64,000 nt of DNA, from NCBI GenBank assembly GCA_016720855.1, contig JADKJU010000002.1, positions 992,001-1,056,000 of the forward strand, given 5' to 3'. The notes under the pieces were generated by a model. That model was not told the DNA's origin, made no database searches, and saw only the letters and a list, made by a program, of their open reading frames with translations. The position numbers and the translations under genes are program-made. This stretch comes from Betaproteobacteria bacterium. GTDB taxonomy: Bacteria > Pseudomonadota > Gammaproteobacteria > Burkholderiales > Usitatibacteraceae. How positions within the stretch are numbered: the first letter of the stretch is position 1; every line of letters begins with the position of its first letter. Below are positions 1 to 7,557 of this stretch, piece by piece.

Positions 1-480
1 GCGGACGACTTCTCCCACGAGGCCCACGTCGATTTTCTTCTTCTTGTCCTCCTTGCTCGCGACCTTGAGCTTGCGGGCGTGGATGAAGTGGCCGTCCTTG
101 CCGGTGAGACCCACGGCGCGGCCGCCTGCCTTGTTGATGAGGGTGACGATTTCCTGGTTGATCAGGCCGCCGAGCACCATCTCCACCACGTCCAGCGTTT
201 CCTCGTCCGTGACGCGCATGCCCTGGATGAACTCGCTTTGCTTGCCGAGCTTCTGCAGGAGCGCCCCGATCTGCGGGCCGGCGCCGTGCACGACCACCGG
301 ATTCATGCCGATCAGCTTCAGCAGCACGATGTCCTCGGCGAAGTCCTCCTGCAGCGCGACGTCGGTCATCGCGTTGCCGCCGTACTTGATCACGATGGTC
401 TTGTCGTAAAAGCGCTGGATGTAAGGCAGCGCCTCTACCAGCACTTCGGCTTTCTGCGTGGAGGATAGCTTGGGAGGCAT
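1..480 (-). CDS. argB: Acetylglutamate kinase, N-terminal part (runs off left edge)
   Basis: Cytosolic kinase of arginine synthesis that phosphorylates N-acetyl-L-glutamate. Only the first 160 codons are present; the gene continues beyond position 1. The start is the ATG at 480, preceded on the minus strand by a 118-bp stretch that separates it from hsp20. Seen directly: the amino-acid-kinase glycine loop KYGGNAM at residues 32-38 and the substrate loop VVVHGAGPQIG around residues 62-72, both at the positions expected for ArgB. The C-terminal ATP-binding half cannot be judged. The family call is firm because the visible part follows ArgB without gaps. Confidence 0.95.
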   Translation of the reverse strand, partial: MPPKLSSTQKAEVLVEALPYIQRFYDKTIVIKYGGNAMTDVALQEDFAEDIVLLKLIGMNPVVVHGAGPQIGALLQKLGKQSEFIQGMRVTDEETLDVVEMVLGGLINQEIVTLINKAGGRAVGLTGKDGHFIHARKLKVASKEDKKKKIDVGLVGEVVR

Positions 481-542
481 GTTGGGGCAGCTCGGAGGGG
501 AAGGGGTGGGTGGCCGCTATTGTAGGCGGCGCTCCTCCAAGT

Positions 543-579
543 AAAAAGGGGTCCGGAAGGCTTCGGGCCTGCGGACCCC
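543..579 (-). terminator. Rho-independent terminator of hsp20
   Basis: An 8-bp perfect stem, ggggtccg (548-555) with cggacccc (572-579), is followed on the minus strand by a five-T run (A tract at 543-547). It sits 18 bp beyond the hsp20 stop codon, in the right orientation to end that transcript before argB. Confidence 0.8.
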
Positions 580-597
580 GGGAAGCGGGAGCGCGCG

Positions 598-1023
598 CTA
601 CTGGATCGCGACCCGGCGGCCTGCCGCCGCCGCCTTCTTGGGCAGAGTGAGCTCGAGCACGCCGTCGGTGTATTTCGCTTCGGCTTTCGTCTCGTCGATA
701 TCCTGCGGGAGCGCGAAGCGACGGGTGGTCTTGCCGACGTAGCGCTCAGTGCGCAGCACCCGCTCGCCTTCCTTCGCCTCTGTCTCGCGCCGGCTTTCCG
801 CGCTGATCTGGACCTCGTTTGCCTCGATCTCGACGTGGATGTCCTCTTTCCTCGCGCCGGCGATATCGGCCTGGAGCACGTAGGCGGCCGGGGTTTCGCG
901 AACGTCGACACGGATGGGCGCAGGCTCGGATGCGCCCGCGCAGGCCGGGACCGTGCGGAAGAAATCGTTGAAAAGACCGTCGAGTCGCCCGGTGACGGGC
1001 TCGTAGCGCAGCAGCGAATTCAT
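598..1023 (-). CDS. Hsp20/alpha-crystallin small heat-shock protein
   Basis: ATP-independent holdase chaperone of 141 residues, the usual length for bacterial small heat-shock proteins. The alpha-crystallin domain occupies about residues 37-130, with the conserved GVLELTLPK strand near residues 117-125 and a short C-terminal tail ending in VAIQ, an I/V-x-I/V oligomerisation motif. Start ATG at 1023 follows the Shine-Dalgarno sequence GGAGGC. It is monocistronic: its own terminator lies downstream and a divergent operon starts upstream. Upstream on the minus strand there is CTTGAA (plus 1122-1127) and CCCCAT (plus 1091-1096), the two halves of a sigma-32 promoter, but they are 25 bp apart, too far for the usual spacing, so heat-shock sigma control is not proven. 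Confidence 0.93.
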   Translation of the reverse strand: MNSLLRYEPVTGRLDGLFNDFFRTVPACAGASEPAPIRVDVRETPAAYVLQADIAGARKEDIHVEIEANEVQISAESRRETEAKEGERVLRTERYVGKTTRRFALPQDIDETKAEAKYTDGVLELTLPKKAAAAGRRVAIQ

Positions 1024-1073
1024 GCTTGCCTCCTGTTCAGTGGATGGGGTCCGGATGCGGCCCGGAACCTTCG

Positions 1074-1089
1074 GGACGCAACTGCGTCC
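1074..1089. repeat. Perfect 7-bp palindrome in the hsp20 leader
   Basis: GGACGCA (1074-1080), 2-bp spacer, TGCGTCC (1083-1089). It lies 50-66 bp upstream of the hsp20 start codon, in the region shared with the divergent bufA operon. It could be an operator or a leader hairpin; nothing here shows which protein would bind. Confidence 0.45.
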
Positions 1090-1224
1090 GATGGGGACTA
1101 TCTTTGGCCCGCAGCGCGAAATTCAAGGGGCAGGCGGGGCGGCAATCGCCGCGGTGTATCATTTCCCGCCTGCTCGGGGCCCCTCGCGAGCCGACTGTGC
1201 AACCCATCCGCAAAGGAGATTCCC

Positions 1225-1503
1225 ATGAACTCGAAGCGAGCCCTCATCCGGTCGGCACTGGCCGGCGTGGTCGCGCTCGGCCTCGGCCAGGTCCGGGCGG
1301 CTGACGCCCACGACGGCCAGCCGGCGGCCGACAAGGAGAAGTGCTACGGCATCGCCAAGGCCGGCCAGAACGACTGCGGTACGGCCACCCACGCCTGCGC
1401 GGGACTTGCCAGGAAGGACAATGCGCCGGATGAGTGGAGGTTGGTTCCCAAGGGCACCTGCGCGAAGCTGGGCGGCAAGCTCAAGCCCCCGGCCGTCAAG
1501 TAG
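1225..1503 (+). CDS. bufA: Bufferin precursor peptide (DUF2282, BufA-type)
   Basis: Exported ribosomal peptide of 92 residues. Residues 1-25 form a Sec signal peptide (basic start, hydrophobic run AGVVALGLG, cleavage near VRA-AD). The mature part carries exactly four cysteines, at 40 (KCYG), 51 (NDC), 58 (HAC) and 79 (GTC), the pattern of DUF2282 proteins. In the known bufferins these cysteines are turned into copper-binding heterocycles by the MNIO enzyme encoded next door. Start ATG 1225 has AAAGGAG 9 bp upstream. It is followed after 12 bp by bufB and then bufC, so the three form one operon; translation order (precursor first, at highest level) fits. Likely job: periplasmic sequestration of copper or a similar metal. 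No DoxX-like bufD or sigma/anti-sigma pair is present here. Confidence 0.88.
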   Translation: MNSKRALIRSALAGVVALGLGQVRAADAHDGQPAADKEKCYGIAKAGQNDCGTATHACAGLARKDNAPDEWRLVPKGTCAKLGGKLKPPAVK

Positions 1504-1515
1504 CGAACGCCACTC

Positions 1516-2382
1516 GTGCCCGCGCGCTTCCCGGCTCGCGCACCGGATTCCGCGAAGGCCGGCATCGGCCTGCGCACCCCGCACTTCGAGGCCCTGGCCG
1601 CAAGGCGGCCGGCGCTTTCCTTCCTCGAGGTGCACAGCGAGAACTATTTCGCCGACGGCGGACCCTCGATCGCGTGGCTGGAGCGATTTCGCGCCGACTA
1701 TGCCGTGAGCCTGCACGGGGTGGGGCTCTCCCTGGGCTCGGTGGATCCGCTCGACGGGCCGCACCTGTCACGACTTGCACGTCTCGTGAAGCGTATCGAA
1801 CCGGCGCTCGTCTCGGAGCACCTGTGCTGGTCGAGCCTGGGCGGGCGGCACCTGAACGAGCTGCTGCCGTTGCCGTATTCGGAGGAAGTGCTCGCCCATG
1901 TGTGCGGTCGCGTTGCCGAAGTGCAGGATCGCCTCGGGCGAACCGTGCTCATCGAAAACGTGTCGGCCTATGTGCGATTCACCTCCTCGACGATTCCCGA
2001 GGGCGAGTTCGTCGCCGAGGTGGCGCGCCGTACCGGATGCGGCGTGCTCCTCGACGTGAACAACGCGTGGGTCAATGCGGTGAACCATGGAACCGATGCG
2101 AGGCAGTTCCTCGGCGCCATCGACCCCGCGACCGTCGGCGAGATCCATTTGGCCGGCTGCGAGGTGACGCCTGACGGTCTCATCGATACGCACGGTGCCC
2201 CGGTCTTTCCCGAGGTCTGGGCGCTGTTCGAGGAGACGATCGCGCGCCTGGGCCCGGTGCCGACGCTCATCGAGTGGGACAACCACATTCCGGAGCTCGA
2301 CGTCCTGCTCGCGGAAGCCGGAAGGGCTGATGCGATCCTCGGCTCATCCATCGCGCGAACCGGTCGCCGGGCGGCGGCATGA
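1516..2382 (+). CDS. bufB: MNIO-family (DUF692) multinuclear iron oxidase, BufB-type
   Basis: Peptide-modifying iron enzyme of 288 residues with a TIM-barrel fold. Metal-ligand-like motifs appear in order along the protein: EVHSENYF (about 39-46), SLHGVGLS (66-73), SEHLCW (98-103), LIENVSAYV, LLDVNNAWVNAVNHG, EIHLAG, IDTHG and IEWDNHIPE near the C-terminus. Family knowledge: MNIOs use two or three iron ions to oxidise cysteines in precursor peptides; here the obvious substrate is the four-Cys peptide encoded 12 bp upstream. The start is a GTG at 1516. The stop overlaps the bufC start by four bases (ATGA), pointing to translational coupling. Confidence 0.92.
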   Translation: MPARFPARAPDSAKAGIGLRTPHFEALAARRPALSFLEVHSENYFADGGPSIAWLERFRADYAVSLHGVGLSLGSVDPLDGPHLSRLARLVKRIEPALVSEHLCWSSLGGRHLNELLPLPYSEEVLAHVCGRVAEVQDRLGRTVLIENVSAYVRFTSSTIPEGEFVAEVARRTGCGVLLDVNNAWVNAVNHGTDARQFLGAIDPATVGEIHLAGCEVTPDGLIDTHGAPVFPEVWALFEETIARLGPVPTLIEWDNHIPELDVLLAEAGRADAILGSSIARTGRRAAA

Positions 2383-3158
2383 CGCATCCGGAACGACTGG
2401 GCCGCCTGCAGGCGCAATTCGTGGATGCCGTCCTGGAAGGCGATCGCGAGGCACTTGCGCCGCATCTTGCGGGTGAAGCCGGATTGGCGACACGCCGGCT
2501 CGCCATCTATCGCGGCGCGATTTCCGCCAATCGCCGGGATGCCCTGCGCGCTGCGTATCCGGTCGTTGCGCGTCTCGTGGGCGATGCCTTCTTCGACGAG
2601 GCGGCGCGGCGCCACTCGCAAACGACGCCGCCGGATCGCGCCGACCTCAATCGCCATGGCGCGTCATTTCCGGCGTTCCTGGCCGCGTATGCGCACGCGC
2701 AGCCGATGCCGTGGCTCGCCGATGTCGCGAGGCTCGAGTGGGCGTGGCAGGAATCGCTCATGGCGGCCGACGCGCCGCGGCTCGATTTCGCCGCGCTCGC
2801 GCTCGTGCGGGAAGACGAGCAGGCGGATATCCGATTTCGCCTCCACCCCGGCGTGCGCCTCGTGCGCTCGGCCTGGCCCGTGTACTCGATCTGGGAGGCC
2901 AACCAGCCCGATCGTGACGGGACGCCGGATCGCGAGGAAGGCGCCGACGACGTGCTCGTCTGGCGCGAGGAGCAGCGCGTTCGGCAGGCGACCCTCGACT
3001 TGCCGGAAGCCGCGTTCGTTGAAGGGCTTGCGCGCGGTCTTGCGCTCGGCGAGGTGGCCGGCAGGCAGGACGGGTGGGATTGCACGGCGATTCTCCACCG
3101 TCTCGCGGAGCACGGGATGCTCTGCGGCTTCTCGACCGGCGACCCGCCCGGGCCCTAG
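2379..3158 (+). CDS. bufC: DUF2063 partner protein of the MNIO enzyme (BufC-type)
   Basis: A 259-residue cytosolic protein. The N-terminal DUF2063 domain shows the typical segment IYRGAISANRRDALRAAYPV at about residues 44-63; the rest resembles the recognition-type C-terminal domain of these partners. In characterised systems the DUF2063 protein binds the precursor leader and presents it to the MNIO. Start ATG 2379 overlaps the bufB stop. The stop codon lies within a CTAG at 3155-3158 that also supplies the stop of the convergent lipoprotein gene, so the two genes end on the same four bases. Confidence 0.9.
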   Translation: MTHPERLGRLQAQFVDAVLEGDREALAPHLAGEAGLATRRLAIYRGAISANRRDALRAAYPVVARLVGDAFFDEAARRHSQTTPPDRADLNRHGASFPAFLAAYAHAQPMPWLADVARLEWAWQESLMAADAPRLDFAALALVREDEQADIRFRLHPGVRLVRSAWPVYSIWEANQPDRDGTPDREEGADDVLVWREEQRVRQATLDLPEAAFVEGLARGLALGEVAGRQDGWDCTAILHRLAEHGMLCGFSTGDPPGP

Positions 3159-4003
3159 CGCGACGTGATGTCGTTCACGACATCGAGCGCGATGCGCCAG
3201 CCCTGCGACTCCCGCCGCCAGACGCGAACATAGTGCCCCGCCGTGGCGGCGCCTCGCGGGCCATACCGGCCCCACGCGTAGCCCAGGTCCCCGGAAGCGC
3301 TCACCTCATGAGCCTCGAGAAACCATGCCGTGCGCGATTCGCGCGCCGCGGGAGAGCCCAGCGCGGCGTCGCGGCCGAGGAACGGCGCCTGTCCCTCGCG
3401 ATACATGCGTATGGACGATGAGGCCGCAGCCGCGTAGGCGGCCGCGTCGCCGGCGTCGCTTGCGCGACTGGCGAACTGCGCTTCGGCAGCCGCGATCGAG
3501 CTGGAAGGGGGCGTGCCGGGAGGCGGCGTCGAGCCTGCCTGCAGGCGCGCTTCGGCGAGGGCGGCGCCCGGGTGGGAAATGCCGAGGTCGACATGGACTC
3601 GCCAGGGGCCGCCCGCATCGCGCTTCCACAGGGAAACGAACTGGCCATGCAGGGGGGCGGCGGAAGGATCCTTGCGGCTTGTGATCGTCCAGGGCCCGGT
3701 GGAAAGCCCGATCTCGCCGGAAGCCGCCACCTCGACGAAAACGGGTCGCCAGTCGAGGACAATGGGGGGATCCGGACGGGCGGCGATCGCCGCGGGGCCG
3801 TTCACCGGCCCGTCGCGAAAGAGGATGGCGTCCGGAGCGAACCACGCGAGGAACGCGGCGCGCATGCCTTCGCGAACGGACTGAGCCGCAAAGGCGGACT
3901 CCGCGGCGGCCAGCGACGTGGGCGCCTGCGCGGGCGGGGCAGGATCGGGCAGGCAGGCGCATCCTGCCAGGGCGGTTGCTGCCGCGGCGAACAGCCGTTT
4001 CAT
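3155..4003 (-). CDS. Lipoprotein with two tandem SnoaL/NTF2-like (DUF4440) domains
   Basis: A 282-residue protein of unknown function. The chosen start (ATG at 4003) gives a lipoprotein signal with lipobox LAGC at residues 12-15; a longer frame extends into hslU but loses the signal. Two NTF2-like repeats follow, at about residues 30-145 and 165-282; both begin with a AAAE-x-x-FA motif and end with a W-R-(V/I)-x-(V/L)-D strand, so they are an internal duplication. Such domains are small-molecule-binding or catalytic pockets, but no catalytic set is evident. It begins 4 bp after the hslU stop and is probably the last gene of the hslVU transcript. It may be a periplasmic binding or nuisance hydrolase-like protein; no substrate is suggested. 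Confidence 0.7.
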   Translation of the reverse strand: MKRLFAAAATALAGCACLPDPAPPAQAPTSLAAAESAFAAQSVREGMRAAFLAWFAPDAILFRDGPVNGPAAIAARPDPPIVLDWRPVFVEVAASGEIGLSTGPWTITSRKDPSAAPLHGQFVSLWKRDAGGPWRVHVDLGISHPGAALAEARLQAGSTPPPGTPPSSSIAAAEAQFASRASDAGDAAAYAAAASSSIRMYREGQAPFLGRDAALGSPAARESRTAWFLEAHEVSASGDLGYAWGRYGPRGAATAGHYVRVWRRESQGWRIALDVVNDITSR

Positions 4004-4007
4004 GTGC

Positions 4008-5357
4008 CTAGAGCACGTAGCGCGAGAGATCCTCGCTTTTCGCCAGCTCGGCCAGGCGCGCATCGACATAGGCCGCGTCGATGCGCACTTCGCGCGCGCC
4101 GCGGCCGGCGTCGAACGAGATCTCCTCGAGGAGCTTCTCCAGCACCGTATGCAGGCGCCGCGCGCCGATGTTTTCCGTGCGCTCGTTCACCGAGAAGGCG
4201 ATTTCCGCCAGGCGCCGCACGGCTTCCGGCGTGAACGAGAGCGCGACTTCCTCGGTGGCGAGGAGCGCCTCGTATTGCGTCGTGAGACAGGCATCGGTGG
4301 CCGTCAGGATGCGCTCGAAGTCTTCCACCGAAAGGTTCGAGAGTTCCACGCGGATGGGAAGGCGACCCTGCAGTTCGGGGATGAGGTCGGACGGGCGCGA
4401 CAGGTGGAACGCGCCGCTGGCGATGAACAGGATGTGGTCGGTCCGGACCACGCCGTACTTCGTCGTGACCGACGTGCCTTCCACGAGGGGAAGGAGGTCG
4501 CGCTGCACGCCCTGCCGCGAGACGTCGGCGCCGCCGGTTTCCCCGCGACTGGCGATCTTGTCGATCTCGTCCAGAAACACGATGCCGTCCTGCTCCACGG
4601 CGCGCATGGCCTTGAGGCGGATCTCCTCCTCGTTCACGAGCTTGCCGGCTTCCTCGTCGGTGATGAGTCGCAGCGCCTCCCGGATGGCCAGCTTCCGGCT
4701 CTTCCGGCGGCCGCCGCCCATGTTCGCGAACATGCCCTGGATCTGCTGGGTGAGTTCCTCCATGCCCGGCGGAGCCATGATCTCCATCGCCCCGGATCCC
4801 TGGGCCACGTCGATCTCGATCTCGCGATCGTCGAGCTTTCCCTCGCGCAGCATCTTGCGGAAGCGCTGGCGCGTGGAGCCGGCCTCCTGGCCCTCGGAGA
4901 CAGGCACGCCGGGGAGCAGCGCGTCGAGGATCCGCTCCTCCGCCGCGTCCTCCGCGCGCGGGCGGACCTTGTTCATCTCCTGCTCGCGCGTGGCCTTGAC
5001 CGCCACCTCGGCCAGGTCGCGGATGATCGTATCCACGTCGCGGCCGACATAGCCGACCTCGGTGAATTTCGTCGCCTCGACTTTCACGAACGGGGCGTTC
5101 GCCAGTCGCGCCAGCCGTCGCGCGATCTCCGTCTTGCCCACGCCGGTCGGCCCGATCATCAGGATGTTCTTGGGCGTGATTTCGCTGCGCAGCGGCTCCG
5201 GAACCTGCGAGCGGCGCCACCGGTTGCGCAGCGCGATCGCGACGGCCTTCTTGGCCGCGCCCTGGCCGACGATGTGCTTGTCCAGCTCGTGGACGATTTC
5301 CTGCGGCGTCATCATCGACGCGGCCGGCGGGGCAGGCAGGGTGGCGTTCGGGCTCAT
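4008..5357 (-). CDS. hslU: HslU, ATPase subunit of the HslVU protease
   Basis: AAA+ unfoldase of 449 residues (E. coli form 443) that feeds proteins into HslV. Seen: Walker A GPTGVGKTE at about residues 68-76, pore loop GYVGRDV shortly after, Walker B FLDEIDKI in the middle after the I-domain insertion, and a C-terminal tail ending in SRYVL, of the type that docks into HslV. The first 14 residues (MSPNATLPAPPAAS) are an extra Pro/Ala-rich extension before the usual MTPQEIVHELD; the real start could be the internal ATG codons there. It follows hslV by 19 bp. Confidence 0.97.
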   Translation of the reverse strand: MSPNATLPAPPAASMMTPQEIVHELDKHIVGQGAAKKAVAIALRNRWRRSQVPEPLRSEITPKNILMIGPTGVGKTEIARRLARLANAPFVKVEATKFTEVGYVGRDVDTIIRDLAEVAVKATREQEMNKVRPRAEDAAEERILDALLPGVPVSEGQEAGSTRQRFRKMLREGKLDDREIEIDVAQGSGAMEIMAPPGMEELTQQIQGMFANMGGGRRKSRKLAIREALRLITDEEAGKLVNEEEIRLKAMRAVEQDGIVFLDEIDKIASRGETGGADVSRQGVQRDLLPLVEGTSVTTKYGVVRTDHILFIASGAFHLSRPSDLIPELQGRLPIRVELSNLSVEDFERILTATDACLTTQYEALLATEEVALSFTPEAVRRLAEIAFSVNERTENIGARRLHTVLEKLLEEISFDAGRGAREVRIDAAYVDARLAELAKSEDLSRYVL

Positions 5358-5376
5358 GGAAGCGCGGCCGGGCCGC

Positions 5377-5916
5377 TCAGAGCGTCTCGATCACGTGGTT
5401 CTGGTTCGTGTAGATGCAGATCTCGCCCGCGATCTCCAGGGCCTTCTTCACGATGTCCGCGGGGGCGAGCTCGGTGTTCGCAACGAGGGCCATGGCGGCG
5501 GCCTGGGCGAACGAGCCGCCGCTGCCCATGGCGACGATCCCGTGTTCCGGCTCGAGCACGTCGCCATTGCCGGTGATGAGCAGGGAAGCTTCCCGGTCGG
5601 CCACGGCAAGCATCGCCTCCAGGCGGCGAAGCATCCTGTCCGTGCGCCAGTCCTTGGCAAGCTCGACCGCCGATCGCAGGAGGTTGCCCTGGTGCTTCTC
5701 GAGCTTTGCCTCGAACCGCTCGAAGAGGGTGAACGCATCGGCCGTCGCGCCTGCAAAGCCGGCCAGGATGCGATCGTTGTAGAGGCGGCGTACCTTGCGC
5801 GCGCAGGACTTGACGACGACGTTGCCGAGGGTGACCTGGCCGTCGCCGCCCATGGCGACCCGGGCGCCCCGGCGTACGCAGACGATGGTGGTTCCGTGGA
5901 AGGATTCGTCGGCCAT
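5377..5916 (-). CDS. hslV: HslV, proteolytic subunit of the HslVU protease
   Basis: Threonine peptidase of 179 residues forming the double-hexamer core. The catalytic N-terminal threonine is in TTIVCVRR; here it is preceded by eight residues (MADESFHG), a short propeptide to be removed, whereas E. coli HslV carries only the initiator Met. Conserved GGDGQVTLG and GSGGSFAQAAA are present. The start ATG at 5916 lies 7 bp after the stop of the STAS-domain gene, so hslV-hslU are probably co-transcribed with the zinc cluster upstream as well as from any own promoter. Confidence 0.97.
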   Translation of the reverse strand: MADESFHGTTIVCVRRGARVAMGGDGQVTLGNVVVKSCARKVRRLYNDRILAGFAGATADAFTLFERFEAKLEKHQGNLLRSAVELAKDWRTDRMLRRLEAMLAVADREASLLITGNGDVLEPEHGIVAMGSGGSFAQAAAMALVANTELAPADIVKKALEIAGEICIYTNQNHVIETL

Positions 5917-5923
5917 GGCGGGT

Positions 5924-7033
5924 CTAGTTCACCCTTCGGCGGATGAGGATCGCGTGGCGATTGAACCCGAAGGCTTCCAGCAGCGCGGCGTTCAATTCGG
6001 AAAGATTGGAAAGGATTACCCGCTTGCCAGCGAGCTGGATTGCCTTTACCACCTCGAAGAACTGGGCCCCGGCGGCAAAATCGACGCGCAGGACCTTGCT
6101 CATGTCCACGACGATTTCCGAACCCGCGGCCGAATGGGCGGCCAGGTCGGCGAACTGGTTCTGGCTTGCGGTGGAGATCACGCCCTTCAGAACGAAGGCG
6201 GAGTCCGGCACCGAGGCCGCGGCGGCCGCGGCGGGCGCGGCCGGGACGTGGGACGCCGCGGCCGACACGGTGTTCAAGTACACCTCCCAGCTGGGCGGCG
6301 ATATCTCGAACGCGACGGCATATTCCAGTCCCAGCTCCTCGAAGGGCTCCATCTTCCCCTGTACCACGTAGAGCTCGAACAGGAGCTGCCAGAAGCTGCG
6401 CGTGGCGTCCGATGCCCGCTCGTTGAGTGCGGCGCGCAGCACGTGCTCGAGCGTCTCGACGCTGTTGAACCACATCGGCAGGCCGCCGCGCCGAAGGCGC
6501 CGCAGGGCCGCGGCCAGCAGCGCCGACTCCGAGGCGGTGATGGAGGCGACCTTTCCCAGGTCGACCCGCACCGTGCCCATCGACTCGGCAAAGGCGAGGA
6601 ACTTCTCGATTTCCGGAGCGAGCTCGCCCATCGGATTGGGTTTGAGGGCGAAGAAATCCTTGCGTTCGCGACCCTGGACGCGCCTCGGATCCGAGGTGGC
6701 CTCGGATCCGCCCGCCCAGGCGGGGGGTGACTGCTCGAACTTCACCGTAAACAGCATGCAAAGCGCGTCGTATTCCGTCCGGTTCTGCGTGACCTCGAAC
6801 AGGTCGAACAACATGAGCCAGGGCTGCTTGTTGGAACGGCTCGCGGGATTGCGCGTCTCGGCCTTGAGGATCGCCTCGGCGGCGGCCACGAGGTTCGCGG
6901 CGTAGAGCACGGCGGCTTCCTGCGCCGGGGGCAGGGGGGCGGAGTGGAATTCCTCGCTGCCGACGCGCCCGGCAGCGCGCGGCGCAGGCCGGGAAATGCC
7001 TGCCGGGGAGCTGCCGACGCCGGGAGAGGCCAC
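5924..7033 (-). CDS. Protein with two STAS-like domains and a duplicated W-LLF-L module
   Basis: A 369-residue cytosolic protein. I chose the GTG at 7033: it is 14 bp after the preceding stop and has GAGG upstream; the longer frame would overlap that gene. Layout: low-complexity start, module A (about 70-106, W-LMLFDL to SPPAW), STAS-like domain 1 (125-205), module B (214-249, W-QLLFEL to SPPSW), Ala/Pro linker, STAS-like domain 2 (279-369). Modules A and B are clearly repeats of each other and look helical, like a short TPR pair. STAS domains in anti-sigma antagonists bind partner kinases; neither domain here shows an obvious phosphorylatable Ser/Thr in a D-S/T-x-G loop, so a scaffolding role is as likely. 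It sits between the zinc cluster and hslV. Confidence 0.7.
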   Translation of the reverse strand: MASPGVGSSPAGISRPAPRAAGRVGSEEFHSAPLPPAQEAAVLYAANLVAAAEAILKAETRNPASRSNKQPWLMLFDLFEVTQNRTEYDALCMLFTVKFEQSPPAWAGGSEATSDPRRVQGRERKDFFALKPNPMGELAPEIEKFLAFAESMGTVRVDLGKVASITASESALLAAALRRLRRGGLPMWFNSVETLEHVLRAALNERASDATRSFWQLLFELYVVQGKMEPFEELGLEYAVAFEISPPSWEVYLNTVSAAASHVPAAPAAAAAASVPDSAFVLKGVISTASQNQFADLAAHSAAGSEIVVDMSKVLRVDFAAGAQFFEVVKAIQLAGKRVILSNLSELNAALLEAFGFNRHAILIRRRVN

Positions 7034-7046
7034 GGTGGGAATGGCC

Positions 7047-7547
7047 TCAGGGCTTGAAGGGCGTCGCGTTGGTGAGGCGGTAGTACACGACGTCGTTGTC
7101 GAGAACCGACAGGCGGCCTGCAATGACAACGGGTTCGAAGGTGAAGTCGATCGGCGTGTCGGCGAGCACCTCGACGAGCGATTCCGGCCCGCCGGTCAGG
7201 CAGAACGAGCAGTGCGGCGGGAAAGCGGAGAGCAGGAACCGCTTCTGCTTCCTGGCCTGGTCGAGCGGCATCATGAACCCGTAGAGCTTGACCTGCTGCT
7301 TGTCCAGTTCCCTCACTTCCTTCGCGAAGACGGGGCCGAACTTCTTGTCGGCCTTCTGCACCGTTTTCGTCGACTGGAGCAGCTGCCAGGGCACGGTGCC
7401 GACCGGCGTGGGATCCGTCCCGATCCAGAAGCCGCCCTGCTCGGGGGATTTCGCGCGATCCTGGGGCTGCAGCGCCATCGCCCCGCAGGCGGTGATCGCG
7501 GCGACGACGGCAACGGCGGAAAATCGAATCGTTCCGGAATGCGCCAT
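7047..7547 (-). CDS. DUF3299 exported protein associated with a LolD/FtsX-like ABC system
   Basis: A 166-residue exported protein. N-terminal signal with hydrophobic core FSAVAVVAAITACGAMA; the TACG stretch could be a lipobox but is not ideal. The conserved DUF3299 core contains LYGFMMPLDQ at about residues 91-100 and PPHCSFC at about 113-119, a pair of cysteines in C-x-x-C spacing that could bind metal. It follows the permease by 10 bp on the same strand. Genes of this type accompany ABC pairs in zinc-regulated (zrg-like) gene sets of other proteobacteria; here Fur/Zur-type and COG0523 genes lie upstream, which supports a metal role. Confidence 0.8.
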   Translation of the reverse strand: MAHSGTIRFSAVAVVAAITACGAMALQPQDRAKSPEQGGFWIGTDPTPVGTVPWQLLQSTKTVQKADKKFGPVFAKEVRELDKQQVKLYGFMMPLDQARKQKRFLLSAFPPHCSFCLTGGPESLVEVLADTPIDFTFEPVVIAGRLSVLDNDVVYYRLTNATPFKP

Positions 7548-7557
7548 GGTGTCTCGC

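Noticed and set aside
1091..1127. Sigma-32 heat-shock promoter for hsp20 (CTTGAA and CCCCAT on the minus strand)
   Set aside because: The two elements are 25 bp apart instead of about 13-17, so they cannot be taken as one promoter without mapping.
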